From Parasporobacterium paucivorans DSM 15970 (GTDB taxonomy: Bacteria; Bacillota; Clostridia; Lachnospirales; Lachnospiraceae), in contig NZ_FQYT01000018.1 of the NCBI RefSeq assembly GCF_900141895.1, positions 1 through 63,251 of the forward strand: a stretch of DNA of 63,251 nt, given 5' to 3'. The notes beneath the pieces were generated by a model. It saw nothing but the letters and a program-made list of their open reading frames with translations, had not been told where the DNA came from and searched no databases. Below are positions 1-8,620 of the stretch, piece by piece. Numbering within the stretch: the stretch's first letter is position 1; each line of letters starts with the position of its first letter. The position numbers were made by a program, and so were the translations under genes.

Positions 1-1110
1 ATAAGGAATGGTAAATATAAGCCAAACCCAGTTCGAAGGGTAGAAATACCCAAAGAAACAAAAGGTGAGTTTAGAAAGATAGGAGTTCCAACTGTAGTTG
101 ACAGGGTTATTCAACAGGCAATCACACAGGAACTTACACCAATCTATGAGGAACAATTCTCAGAAAACAGTTTTGGTTTTCGACCAAAAAGAGGAGCACA
201 CGGTGCCCTCAAGCAGTGCCAAAAGAATGTAAACGATGGCTATGTATATGTGGTGGATATGGACTTGGAAAAGTTCTTTGATACTGTAAGTCAGAGTAAA
301 CTGATTGAGGTACTTAGCAGAACCATTAAAGACGGTAGACTGATTTCACTCATCCATAAATATCTGAATGCGGGAGTTATTGCAAACGGAATGTTTGAGA
401 GAACAGAAATAGGAATACCCCAAGGTGGACCACTTAGTCCATTACTTAGTAACGTTATGCTGAACGAGTTGGATAAGGAACTTGAACGCAGAGGACACAG
501 ATTTGTCCGCTATGCAGACGATTGCATGATTTTTTGCAAGAGTAAGAAAAGTGCAGAGAGAACCTTAGAAAACATACTTCCATTTATTGAGGGAAAACTT
601 TTCCTAAAAGTAAATACGATGAAAACCAAAGTAGCTCATATCAGTAAAGTCAAGTATCTCGGATATAGTTTCTATAGATACAAAGGCAAATGCAGATTTA
701 GAGTCCATCCAAAATCAGTTTCTAAGATGAAAGATAAAATCAGAGAGCTAACAGATAGAAACAATGGAATGAGCAATGTGATAAGAGAAGAAAGGTATCA
801 ACAGTATGTGCGAGGATGGGTAGAATATTTCCGACTTGCAGATATGAAATCCCTACTCAAAACCACAGATGAATGGGCAAGACGAAGAATAAGAGCGGTC
901 TACTGGAAACAATGGAAGAAAATCAAAACGAGATACCGAATGCTAAAAGCATTGGGTATGGAACATTGGAAAGCATTAGAACTGGCGTGGAGTAGAAAGG
1001 GCTATTGGCGTATGGCACAAGTGCTTAACCAAGTCTTTTCAAATAAAATAATAGCCAAGCTGGGATATACATCCCTACTCGACTATTATCTGATAGTTTA
1101 TGAAAACTAA
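1..1110 (+). CDS. ltrA: group II intron reverse transcriptase/maturase (5' end cut by window)
   Basis: Reading frame 1 is open from base 1, so the N-terminus lies outside the window. The visible part holds RT blocks: the RKIGVP and SFGFRPKRGAH stretches before position 250, the VDMDLEKFFDTV palm motif, GIPQGGPLSPLLSN, and the catalytic YADD box at about residues 170-175 of the visible frame. A maturase-like C-terminal region follows (RYQQYVRGWVEYFR, then a basic tail). Such proteins bind and splice their own intron RNA and copy it into DNA at the target site. The intron's catalytic RNA follows directly. The ATG at 250 is internal, not the true start. Confidence 0.92.
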   Translation: MRNGKYKPNPVRRVEIPKETKGEFRKIGVPTVVDRVIQQAITQELTPIYEEQFSENSFGFRPKRGAHGALKQCQKNVNDGYVYVVDMDLEKFFDTVSQSKLIEVLSRTIKDGRLISLIHKYLNAGVIANGMFERTEIGIPQGGPLSPLLSNVMLNELDKELERRGHRFVRYADDCMIFCKSKKSAERTLENILPFIEGKLFLKVNTMKTKVAHISKVKYLGYSFYRYKGKCRFRVHPKSVSKMKDKIRELTDRNNGMSNVIREERYQQYVRGWVEYFRLADMKSLLKTTDEWARRRIRAVYWKQWKKIKTRYRMLKALGMEHWKALELAWSRKGYWRMAQVLNQVFSNKIIAKLGYTSLLDYYLIVYEN

Positions 1111-1189
1111 GGAACCGCCGTGTACCGAACGGTACGCACGGTGGTGTGAGAGGACGGCTAATCAATTAATGGTTAGCCTCCTACTCGAT
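1111..1189 (+). ncRNA. group II intron 3' end, domains V and VI
   Basis: Directly after the maturase stop lies a domain V hairpin at 1114-1145. ACCGCCGTG pairs with CACGGTGGT, a two-base CG bulge interrupts the 3' side, and TACC/GGTA is closed by a GAAC tetraloop. Domain VI follows, with GGCTAA (1156-1161) pairing with TTAGCC (1173-1178). The 3' splice site should be near 1188-1190 (CTACTCGAT). The intron's 5' part is outside the window, so the total length cannot be given. Confidence 0.75.
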
Positions 1190-1212
1190 TCTACCATTCT
1201 GATTTATAGAGC

Positions 1213-1247
1213 ATACCTCGTCATGCCCTGCAGGCATGACGAGGTAT
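1213..1247. terminator. perfect 15-bp hairpin just downstream of the intron
   Basis: ATACCTCGTCATGCC (1213-1227) and its exact reverse complement (1233-1247) flank a 5-base loop. A moderately T-rich stretch follows. It may be the terminator of the gene the intron inserted into, or of the intron transcript. Some group II introns favour terminator hairpins as targets, but those usually lie 5' of the intron, so the link is loose. Confidence 0.5.
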
Positions 1248-1323
1248 TGTTTAGGCATTTTACAAAAAAATTCAAGCTACATATAATATAAATATATAAA
1301 AGTAAAATATGAGGAGGAGAAAA

Positions 1324-1635
1324 ATGTCAGAAATTAAATATCTGAAGTATAGGTGGTATGTTTTGGCTACTATGCTTATTGCTACTGCGGCCACAGGAAT
1401 GGTTTTAATCGCTCCATCGCCTTTAGTTGGTAATATTTCGGAAGCCATGGGGTTAGATTTGGGTGTTGTAACTGGATCAGCAATGTTGCCATTTACCCTG
1501 TTTGTTGCGATTGGCAGTATTATATATCCGAAAATCGTTGTTGGCATCTCGCAATCCAATTCTGTAAATTTGTATTGTAATGAAAAAAACTTCCGATATA
1601 ATAGAAATGTGAACATCGTTGCTGGAAATACATAA
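1324..1635 (+). pseudogene. N-terminal fragment of an MFS transporter
   Basis: ATG at 1324 follows a GAGGAGGAG ribosome site. The first roughly 70 residues read like the first two membrane helices of a major facilitator (YRWYVLATMLIATAATGM, then LDLGVVTGSAMLPFTLFVAIGSI). After about residue 70 the similarity ends, the frame runs into non-membrane sequence and stops at residue 103, where a complete MFS protein has about 400. The tail overlaps the predicted promoter of the next gene. I read it as a decayed or deleted transporter gene; the nearby intron may mark the rearrangement. Confidence 0.6.
1575..1602 (+). promoter_or_regulatory. sigma-A-like promoter for the VOC/MazG pair
   Basis: TTGTAA (1575-1580), 16 bases, TATAAT (1597-1602). 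It sits 49 bases before the VOC gene, inside the degenerate tail of the MFS fragment. Confidence 0.55.
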
Positions 1636-1650
1636 TGGGAGGGAGATCCG

Positions 1651-2145
1651 ATGAAGCTTAAAAACATATTATTTGTAGTTGAAGATATAGAAAAATCTAA
1701 GATGTTTTACAGGAATTTCTTTGGTCTGGAAGTAGTCACTGACTTTGGTGAAAATGTGATTTTAACGGAAGGGCTTGTCCTGCAGGAAAAGACACTCTGG
1801 GAAAAATTCACAAAAAGAAATGTCCGTGCAGGCGGCAATGATGCAGAGCTTTATTTTGAAGAAAATGACATTGATGGTTTCCTGGAAAAACTGGAGAAAA
1901 GCAATTCACCCATAGAATATATGAACAAGTGTATAGAGCATGACTGGGGACAGAGGGTGATACGGATCTATGATCCGGACAAGCATATAATTGAAATCGG
2001 AGAGTCGATGGAATATGTGGCCCGCAGATTTCTGAAGTCAGGGATGGCGGTGGAGCAGGTGGCAGAGAGGACGCAGCTGCCGCTTTCACAGGTAGAGATA
2101 ATAGCACAGGGAAATTTATTTGAAGGAGAGATTGAAAAACCATGA
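1651..2145 (+). CDS. VOC (glyoxalase/bleomycin-resistance fold) family protein
   Basis: A 164-residue protein behind GGGAGGGAG. Residues 1-120 form one vicinal-oxygen-chelate module: MKLKNILFVVEDIEKSKMFY strand-helix start, a central AELYFEENDIDGF segment, and HIIEIGESMEY near the end. Such proteins bind a metal and act as lyases, dioxygenases or sequestering proteins; the substrate cannot be read from sequence. The last 40 residues (SGMAVEQVAERTQLPLSQVE) look like a small HTH-like tail. The stop overlaps the start of the MazG-like gene by 4 bases (ATGA), so the two are probably translated together. Confidence 0.75.
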   Translation: MKLKNILFVVEDIEKSKMFYRNFFGLEVVTDFGENVILTEGLVLQEKTLWEKFTKRNVRAGGNDAELYFEENDIDGFLEKLEKSNSPIEYMNKCIEHDWGQRVIRIYDPDKHIIEIGESMEYVARRFLKSGMAVEQVAERTQLPLSQVEIIAQGNLFEGEIEKP

Positions 2146-2501
2146 CGGATTATACAATAAAAGAACTGACTGATATGGTGAGGGCGTTCTGTGGAGAACG
2201 AGACTGGGACCAGTTTCACAATCCCAAAGATCTCGCCATTGGAATATCAACAGAAGCCAATGAACTGCTGGACATTTTCCGTTTTAAAAATGCGGAAGAG
2301 ATGATGGGGCTGTTTAAAGAACCAAAGCAAAGAGAACACATAGAGGAAGAACTGGCAGATGTCTTGTTTTTCGTCCTTCGGTTTGCGCAGATGAATAACA
2401 TAGAATTAAAGCATGCACTGGAAACGAAAATTGAAAAGAATGCAAAAAAATATCCGGTCGAACAGGCAAAAGGACAGAACAAAAAATATAATGAATTCTA
2501 G
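2142..2501 (+). CDS. MazG-like nucleotide pyrophosphohydrolase
   Basis: A 119-residue all-alpha NTP pyrophosphatase of the short MazG/iMazG type. Metal-binding acidic motifs are visible: STEANELLD at about residues 38-46 and EEELADVLFFVLR at about 68-80. These enzymes hydrolyse unwanted nucleoside triphosphates to monophosphate and pyrophosphate in the cytoplasm. It overlaps the VOC gene by 4 bases. It ends in TAG, which matters because this genome can also read TAG as pyrrolysine; readthrough would add a tail of several dozen residues. Confidence 0.8.
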   Translation: MTDYTIKELTDMVRAFCGERDWDQFHNPKDLAIGISTEANELLDIFRFKNAEEMMGLFKEPKQREHIEEELADVLFFVLRFAQMNNIELKHALETKIEKNAKKYPVEQAKGQNKKYNEF

Positions 2502-2605
2502 CGACGTACGTTTTTAGGTTCCATTTTCCTCTCCCGGTCTTGTGTGGTATACTTATTCTATAATAGTTTCAAATCGCACAAAATCAAAATTAGGAGGAAA
2601 GAACA

Positions 2606-3454
2606 ATGGATACCGTGAGAAAAATAGCAAAAATCACAAAAGGCAAGTCTGCAGTGGATGGCGCCGGTGTTAAGCTGGTCCGGGTTATAGGATATAACGA
2701 TACGAAGGACTACGATCCATTCCTGATGCTTGATGCGTTTGATTCGGAAAATCCGGACGATTATACGAAAGGATTTCCATGGCATCCGCACCGTGGAATC
2801 GAGACGATAACTTATCTGATTCAGGGAGATATCGAACATGGCGACAGTCTTGGGAACAAGGGGAGCATTCTTGACGGAGACTGCCAGTGGATGACGGCAG
2901 GATCCGGAATTATCCACCAGGAAATGCCTAAAGCAAGAAACCGCATGCTGGGGGCGCAGCTTTGGCTGAACCTGCCGGCTAAGGACAAGATGACCAGGCC
3001 GTCATACGGAGACATCAAATCGGAAAACATTCCGGAGGTAACGGAAAACGGGGCGAAAATCCGTGTGATTGCCGGAAGTTATAAAGGTATAGAAGGAGCT
3101 TTTGAAGGAAAGTATATAAAAGCCACCTATTTGGATGTGTCGCTTGCGGCGGGACAGGGATGGTCCTTTTCAAACAATCCGGAGGAGACTCTTTTTATCT
3201 ATATTTTTTCTGGAAAAGTGCTTTTTGATTCCGAAGAGAGCCCAAAGGATCTGATTGATGAAAAACAGGCTGTTCTGTTTGGTCCAGGAGAAAAATTCTG
3301 GATCAGGGCGGCCAATCAGCCGGTCCGCTTTATTCTATTGTCTGGAAAACCTTTAAAGGAGCCGATTGCCTGGGGCGGTCCGATTGTAATGAATACAAAA
3401 GAGGAACTGGATCTGGCTTTCAGGGAACTTGACAGCCAGACGTTCATAAAATAA
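2606..3454 (+). CDS. pirin family protein
   Basis: A 282-residue bicupin. The N-terminal cupin carries the pirin signature FPWHPHRGIETITYLIQG at about residues 52-70, whose histidines bind the metal, and then GSILDGDCQWMTAGSGIIHQE. The C-terminal half has pirin-type LFGPGEKFWIRA and GGPIVMNT near its end. Bacterial pirins are metal-dependent, and some act as quercetin dioxygenases or redox-responsive regulators; the role here is unknown. A good AGGAGG site precedes ATG 2606. The gene is followed 22 bases later by a reductase gene. Confidence 0.88.
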   Translation: MDTVRKIAKITKGKSAVDGAGVKLVRVIGYNDTKDYDPFLMLDAFDSENPDDYTKGFPWHPHRGIETITYLIQGDIEHGDSLGNKGSILDGDCQWMTAGSGIIHQEMPKARNRMLGAQLWLNLPAKDKMTRPSYGDIKSENIPEVTENGAKIRVIAGSYKGIEGAFEGKYIKATYLDVSLAAGQGWSFSNNPEETLFIYIFSGKVLFDSEESPKDLIDEKQAVLFGPGEKFWIRAANQPVRFILLSGKPLKEPIAWGGPIVMNTKEELDLAFRELDSQTFIK

Positions 3455-3476
3455 ATCGATAACAAGGAGGCTGCAT

Positions 3477-4025
3477 ATGAAAACATTAATTTTTAACGGT
3501 TCCCCCAGGGAAAAAGGGGACACGGTCAGTCTGATTTCGGAATTCCTGAAACACCTTGACGGCGAATATAAAATCGTCACCGCATATGATTGCAACGTAG
3601 CTGCCTGCATAGACTGCAGGTGGTGCTGGAAAAATCCCGGCTGTTTTATACAGGACGGGATGCAGGAAATATATGATTATGTCCAGGAATGCGATAACGT
3701 GCTGATTGCATCCCCCCTGCACTTTGCCGAAATCACCGGAAAGCTGCTCTCGGTGGGAAGCCGGCTGCAGACCTACTACAGCGCGAGCTATTTCAGGAAA
3801 GAAAAACCTGTAGCAAAAGCTAAAAAAGGCGGAATCATACTGGTAAGCGGAGGGATAAGAAAGCTGGATGCGCCTTTGCAGTCATCCCGCATGCTGCTTG
3901 AGCATATGAACGCAAGAGATGTGTTTCCATACGTTTACGGAAGTGATACCAATCATGGACATCCGGCCGATAAGCCGGAAGTGCTGCAGCAGGTAAAGGA
4001 ACTGGCGGAGTTCTTTAACGGCTAA
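3477..4025 (+). CDS. flavodoxin-fold NAD(P)H-dependent reductase / iron-sulfur flavoprotein-like
   Basis: A 182-residue FMN-binding protein. MKTLIFNGSPREKGDT is the phosphate-binding start of the flavodoxin-like fold. CIDCRWCWKNPGCF (about residues 43-56) matches the cysteine cluster of the iron-sulfur flavoprotein/multimeric-reductase group, and ASPLHFAEITGKL is the second FMN loop. Family members move electrons between ferredoxin or NAD(P)H and small acceptors. Whether it carries an Fe-S cluster needs all four cysteines to be arranged as ligands, which the sequence suggests but does not prove. Start chosen after AAGGAGG. Confidence 0.78.
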   Translation: MKTLIFNGSPREKGDTVSLISEFLKHLDGEYKIVTAYDCNVAACIDCRWCWKNPGCFIQDGMQEIYDYVQECDNVLIASPLHFAEITGKLLSVGSRLQTYYSASYFRKEKPVAKAKKGGIILVSGGIRKLDAPLQSSRMLLEHMNARDVFPYVYGSDTNHGHPADKPEVLQQVKELAEFFNG

Positions 4026-4049
4026 AGAAATGCACATGGAGGTATAGCC

Positions 4050-4595
4050 ATGAAATATGTGCCAAATGCAATCACACTGATGCGGCTGGTTCTGATTCCG
4101 ATTTTTGCCTATGTGTACCTCTCTGAATATGAAAATGCACCGGTTTATGCGGTAGGGATTTTTTTGCTGGCCGGATTTACGGATCTGCTGGATGGGTATC
4201 TCGCCAGGAAATACAACGTCGTTTCGATTGTCGGAATCGTGCTGGATCCCCTTGCGGATAAGCTGATGCTGCTTACTGCTCTGCTTTGTTTCGTATATAA
4301 AGGAATCATTCCTCTCCCTGCCCTGATTATCATGCTTGTATTAGAAGGTGCTCTGATTGTGGGCGGCATTTATCTGTATATGCATAAAACCAGGGATGTG
4401 GTGCCCGCAGGCAAGACGGGAAAGGCGGCGACCGTATTTTTTACTGTCGTTGTGGTCCTGCTCATATTGATTCCGAATCATTTATTTACACAGGTTCTGC
4501 TCTGGGTTGCCCTGGCCTTGAAGGTGATATCCTTTACATACTATACGAAAGAATTTATAAACGGATCAATAGCGGCAAAGAAGAAAAATAGCTGA
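4050..4595 (+). CDS. pgsA: CDP-alcohol phosphatidyltransferase, PgsA-like
   Basis: A 181-residue integral membrane protein with four or more hydrophobic helices. The CDP-alcohol phosphotransferase signature D-G-x2-A-R-x8-G-x3-D-x3-D is complete, from DLLDGYLARKYN to GIVLDPLADKLM (about residues 45-74). PgsA joins CDP-diacylglycerol and glycerol-3-phosphate to make phosphatidylglycerophosphate. The protein could instead be a paralogue making a related headgroup. Start ATG 4050 follows GGAGG. A terminator follows. Confidence 0.82.
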   Translation: MKYVPNAITLMRLVLIPIFAYVYLSEYENAPVYAVGIFLLAGFTDLLDGYLARKYNVVSIVGIVLDPLADKLMLLTALLCFVYKGIIPLPALIIMLVLEGALIVGGIYLYMHKTRDVVPAGKTGKAATVFFTVVVVLLILIPNHLFTQVLLWVALALKVISFTYYTKEFINGSIAAKKKNS

Positions 4596-4598
4596 TGA

Positions 4599-4644
4599 CT
4601 GGGGCTGATGTGCAAATGGTTGCCTGCACACCGGCCCCGGTTTT
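4599..4644 (+). terminator. terminator after the pgsA-like gene
   Basis: GGGGC (4601-4605) pairs with GCCCC (4634-4638), with an inner GTGCA/TGCAC pair, followed by GGTTTT. It separates this gene from the SbcD/SbcC-like pair. Confidence 0.65.
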
Positions 4645-4672
4645 CATTGTCGAAGAAAAAAAGAACAAATGT

Positions 4673-4701
4673 TTGCAATCTATAATGGCTTTTGTTATAA
4701 T
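4673..4701 (+). promoter_or_regulatory. sigma-A-like promoter for the SbcD/SbcC-like pair
   Basis: TTGCAA (4673-4678), 17 bases, TATAAT (4696-4701). It lies 37 bases before ATG 4739. Confidence 0.65.
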
Positions 4702-4738
4702 TGCGTTATAGAAACCGGCACTGCTAAAGGGGAAAAGA

Positions 4739-5821
4739 ATGAAGATAATACATTGTGGCGACCTTCATCTGGATTCGGTCATGAAGACCAATTTGACAGC
4801 GGAACAGGCAAGGGAAAGAAAAAACGAGATTCTCCTTACCTTCGAAAAGATGATTGAATTCGCAAAAAACAATGAAATAAGTGTAATCATGATTGCGGGA
4901 GATTTATTTGATACGAAAAATATTTCGATTAAAACCAGAAACGTCGTGATTGCCTGCATAGAAAAGAACCCGCAGATTGATTTTCTGTATCTGCGAGGGA
5001 ACCATGACGCAGAGAATTTTCTGAACGGATTTGAGGAAACACCGGAGAACCTGAAACTTTTTTCTGAAATCTGGACATCCTTCCGATATGACAACATCGT
5101 AATAACCGGGGTTGAGCTGAACGGAGGAAACAGCAATGCCGTTTATGACTCCCTGGTCTTAAATAGAAGCGACACCAATATCGTGATGATGCATGGGCAG
5201 GAATCCCGGTATTCGGGAAAAGACAGGACGGAAGTCATCAACCTGGGGGCTCTGAAGAACAAGAACATAGATTATCTGGCTCTCGGTCATATCCATAGCT
5301 ACAAGCTGGCTCCCCTTGACCAACGGGGGATGTACTGCTACTGCGGCTGTCTGGAAGGCAGAGGGTATGATGAAACCGGACGGAAGGGATTCGTTCTTCT
5401 GGATACCGGAAGCGGCGCTTTGAAAAGTGAATTCATACCGTTCTCCCGAAGGGTGATTTATGAAATATCCGTGGATGTTTCGGGTATGGAAACCACCAAC
5501 GAGGCTGCTGAAGCTATTGAAAGAGAGACCGCGGCGACGCCAAAAGAAAGCCTGGTGAAAGTGGTCCTGAACGGAAAAGTCAGTGTGGAGTCTGAAAGGA
5601 ACATCAATTACCTGAAGAAAAAGTTCAGTGATGTTTTTTATTCGTTCAAAATATATGACCAGACCGGATATGCAATATATATCGAGGATTACAGATACGA
5701 TGCATCTCTGAAGGGCGAATTCATCCGGCTGGTGCTGGATAAAAACTACCCGGAACAAATGCAGAAGGAAATCATTGAAGCCGGCCTGAAATCTCTGGCA
5801 GGGGAGGCAATCGGATCATGA
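4739..5821 (+). CDS. metallophosphoesterase, SbcD/YhaO-like DNA exonuclease subunit
   Basis: A 360-residue calcineurin-like phosphoesterase. Metal-binding motifs run in order: MKIIHCGDLHLDS (D, H), MIAGDLFDT (D), LRGNHDAE (N, H), VMMHGQ (H) and LALGHIHSYK (H). This is the Mre11/SbcD order. The C-terminal 130 residues resemble the capping part of YhaO-type proteins. It would be the nuclease partner of the SMC-like ATPase encoded directly downstream, whose start overlaps this stop by 4 bases (ATGA). Start ATG 4739 follows GGGGAAAAG. Confidence 0.87.
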   Translation: MKIIHCGDLHLDSVMKTNLTAEQARERKNEILLTFEKMIEFAKNNEISVIMIAGDLFDTKNISIKTRNVVIACIEKNPQIDFLYLRGNHDAENFLNGFEETPENLKLFSEIWTSFRYDNIVITGVELNGGNSNAVYDSLVLNRSDTNIVMMHGQESRYSGKDRTEVINLGALKNKNIDYLALGHIHSYKLAPLDQRGMYCYCGCLEGRGYDETGRKGFVLLDTGSGALKSEFIPFSRRVIYEISVDVSGMETTNEAAEAIERETAATPKESLVKVVLNGKVSVESERNINYLKKKFSDVFYSFKIYDQTGYAIYIEDYRYDASLKGEFIRLVLDKNYPEQMQKEIIEAGLKSLAGEAIGS

Positions 5822-8526
5822 AGCTGATTAGATGCAATATTGAAAATTTTGGCACCCTGCATCACTTTTCCTATGAGTTCAAGGACGGGATAAATACCAT
5901 AAATGAATTGAACGGATGGGGAAAAAGCACATTTGCCGCTTTCATAAAAGCTATGTTTTATGGGATGGAGGGCACCCGTTCCAGGAAAAACCTGGAGGAC
6001 GAGCAACGAAAAAAGTATAAACCCTGGCAGGGCGGCGCCTATGGCGGGAGTATTGAATTTGAATTAAAGGGCAGGGAATATAAGATTGAGCGCTTCTTCG
6101 GAACAAAAGCAAAAGATGATGTGTTCAAACTTTTCAATCAGGCCACCGGGCTGGTCAGCAACGACTATTCAGAAAATATCGGGGAAGAGATGTTCCATCT
6201 GGACACGGCCGCCTATTCGAGGAGCACATATATCCCTCAAAATGCGGTTTCTGTAATGTCCAATGACAGTATAAACGCAAAATTAAGCAGCTTAATCGAA
6301 AAGACCGATGAGAATGACATCAACAACTATGAATCGGCGATGAAACTGCTTGAAAACAGCAAAAAAGAATATTTTAAAATTGGCGGGAGAGGAAAGCTCA
6401 ACCTGATGAAAAATCAGCTCACTTCGCTGGAAGCGGAGCTGGAAAGATGCAGCCTGAAGGCGGAGGCATCCATGGAGTGGAATAGAAAGCTGCATACGCT
6501 TCTGCTCCAAAAGAAAGATACAAAAGAAAACCTGAAGATTGTCAAAGGGCAGATTGAAGAGACCGGCATCTTTGAAGCCCAGGTTGCACGGCTACAGGCA
6601 TACAGGGAACTTTTCGAAACAGAGGATAGACTGCGGGCCGGACTGGAGCCTCTGCAGCTGTTCTTCAAGGACCGTGTGCCTTCGGACGATGAGTTAAAGT
6701 TGTGCGACTCCCTTGTTCTGGATTCTTTGAAACTGAAGGGCGAGCTGGAATCCGTCGGGCTGACAGATCGTGATTATGCGGTCAGAAAAAATCTGGAAGA
6801 TTTTTTTGCCACAGGCATTCCTGAGGAACAGAGCATTGCAGCGAATGATAGATTGTTTGAGCAGTACAGGGAGAACCAGATCAGGATCAGGGCCGGCGAG
6901 CTTACGGAGGATGAGAGACGGAGAATGGCCGGTCTGGAAAGCTTTTTCAGGAGCAGAGTGCCGGAAGAGTCCGAAATCAACCAGTTTATAGATGAACTGC
7001 CCAAAATGAATGACCTTGAAAAGGAGCTGATTTCCGAGAAAAAACAGCTTGAACTATTAAAGGCACTGCAGGACCGGAGAAATCCTGCCTATGAAAAAGG
7101 CAGGGGAGTTGGAAAGTCCGCGGATATAATCAAAACGGCTGTACTGCTTTCAATTGGATTATTTGCGGCGGTTTTCGGCTTGTTATGGGCAGCCACGCAA
7201 GTGGTACCCGGGCTGGTGTGTATTCTGGCTGGCTGTGTAGTTTTCGTTATCGGGATAATGTCGATTAAAAAACGGAAAGCAAAAGATGCTGCCAAAGTGC
7301 AGGAAGAGAAGTCTGATGAACTGCAGGCGGTCCAGGAGAAAATTGACGGACTGACTGCGGAAAAGAACCGCACTGAATCTGAACTGCAGAGATTCCTTTC
7401 GAATTATGCAACCGGACTGAATCCGGACAGCTACTATTCCATATTGAGCATGATTAAGACAAGGACGCGGGAATATCAGGATATTCAGGCAAAACGCGGC
7501 AATTTGGCGCAGTCCGCCCTCCGGTCCACGCAATCTGCGCTGGCTGAACAAATAGACCGCTGCATTGGACCTTACTGTCCTGATCTTTCTATTCCGTTTG
7601 CTGAAAAGGAAAATATATGGAAGCAGGTCAAAAAATATAAGAATGAATATCAGGACGTTCTGCGTAAGGTGACAAACTTTGAAGAGATAACACAAAAATA
7701 CAGGGATCGTGAAAGTGCACTTTCTGGAATTCTGGATAAATATTTTGACACTCCGTTGGAAGAGCAGATGGAAAAGGTCGGAATGCTTAAAGACAGGCGA
7801 AGGGAGTATATACGATTAAAAAGTGAACTCGAAACAAGCCGGATTAAGCTGGAACAGTTTACTAAAGAAAATGATATACCGGCAATGAATAACGCCGTGG
7901 CTCCTCCGTGCAGCCTGTCGGAACTTAAGGAAAAAGAGAAGAATCTGGAATGGAAGCGGGAGGCCGAGTCGGAAGAGGAGAATTATGTCAGGGAACAGAT
8001 AAGGACCCTGAGTGAAGAGGCAGACAGGTGCCCCGAACTGGAAGGTGAGATCGAGCAGCTCAAAGAAGAGATTGAGGTGGGAGAGAAACAGTTAAATATA
8101 ATAAATGAGACGATGGAATGCCTGGGTGAAGCGAAAGATCGGTTTGCCACCCGTTATATGGAAAGCCTGAAGCGTGGATTTGAGAAGTATATCTCAATAC
8201 TGGATAATGGAACGCTGGGCGAAACCAGCATCGACGTGCAGTTCAATATCGATGTGACCTCCCACGGCGCCCAAAAAAGCATTGATTATTTCAGCGCAGG
8301 TTACAGGGATCTGATAGGAATCGCGGCCCGGTTTGCCCTGATAGAAGCTCTCTTTATAAATGAAAAGCCATTTGTTATTCTGGATGATCCGTTTTCCAAC
8401 CTGGATGGAGAAAAATTAAAAAACGTCCTCGGGCTAATGGAAGAAATTGCCGCAAAATACCAGTTGATCTATTTCGTCTGCCATGACAGCCGTGTACCAG
8501 AGCATTTACGCCTCCAATTGATTTAA
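5818..8526 (+). CDS. SMC-like AAA ATPase, SbcC/YhaN-like, with a membrane hairpin
   Basis: A 902-residue ATPase with split nucleotide-binding halves. The Walker A-like NELNGWGKSTFAAF lies at about residues 28-41, the ABC signature FSAGYRDL near 822, and Walker B VILDDPFSNLDG near 857. Between them are long charged coiled coils. At about residues 440-490 there are two hydrophobic helices (LLSIGLFAAVFGLLWAA and LVCILAGCVVFVIGIM). That hairpin is typical of YhaN rather than classical SbcC and suggests membrane attachment. With the upstream phosphoesterase it should form an Mre11-Rad50-like nuclease that processes DNA ends or hairpins. Confidence 0.86.
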   Translation: MKLIRCNIENFGTLHHFSYEFKDGINTINELNGWGKSTFAAFIKAMFYGMEGTRSRKNLEDEQRKKYKPWQGGAYGGSIEFELKGREYKIERFFGTKAKDDVFKLFNQATGLVSNDYSENIGEEMFHLDTAAYSRSTYIPQNAVSVMSNDSINAKLSSLIEKTDENDINNYESAMKLLENSKKEYFKIGGRGKLNLMKNQLTSLEAELERCSLKAEASMEWNRKLHTLLLQKKDTKENLKIVKGQIEETGIFEAQVARLQAYRELFETEDRLRAGLEPLQLFFKDRVPSDDELKLCDSLVLDSLKLKGELESVGLTDRDYAVRKNLEDFFATGIPEEQSIAANDRLFEQYRENQIRIRAGELTEDERRRMAGLESFFRSRVPEESEINQFIDELPKMNDLEKELISEKKQLELLKALQDRRNPAYEKGRGVGKSADIIKTAVLLSIGLFAAVFGLLWAATQVVPGLVCILAGCVVFVIGIMSIKKRKAKDAAKVQEEKSDELQAVQEKIDGLTAEKNRTESELQRFLSNYATGLNPDSYYSILSMIKTRTREYQDIQAKRGNLAQSALRSTQSALAEQIDRCIGPYCPDLSIPFAEKENIWKQVKKYKNEYQDVLRKVTNFEEITQKYRDRESALSGILDKYFDTPLEEQMEKVGMLKDRRREYIRLKSELETSRIKLEQFTKENDIPAMNNAVAPPCSLSELKEKEKNLEWKREAESEEENYVREQIRTLSEEADRCPELEGEIEQLKEEIEVGEKQLNIINETMECLGEAKDRFATRYMESLKRGFEKYISILDNGTLGETSIDVQFNIDVTSHGAQKSIDYFSAGYRDLIGIAARFALIEALFINEKPFVILDDPFSNLDGEKLKNVLGLMEEIAAKYQLIYFVCHDSRVPEHLRLQLI

Positions 8527-8620
8527 GTTGAAATGTCAAAGCAAAAAAAATATGGTACAATCGTTTTGGGTTATAATATCCTGAGATGATTGTTGTGTGT
8601 AATATGGATAGTTAATATTG

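Noticed and set aside
1213-1247. CRISPR or att-site interpretation of the inverted repeat near the intron
   Set aside because: There is a single hairpin with no repeated spacer units and no integrase nearby.
4669-4857. Short frame ahead of the SbcD-like gene
   Set aside because: It begins inside the promoter and overlaps the SbcD-like start in another frame.
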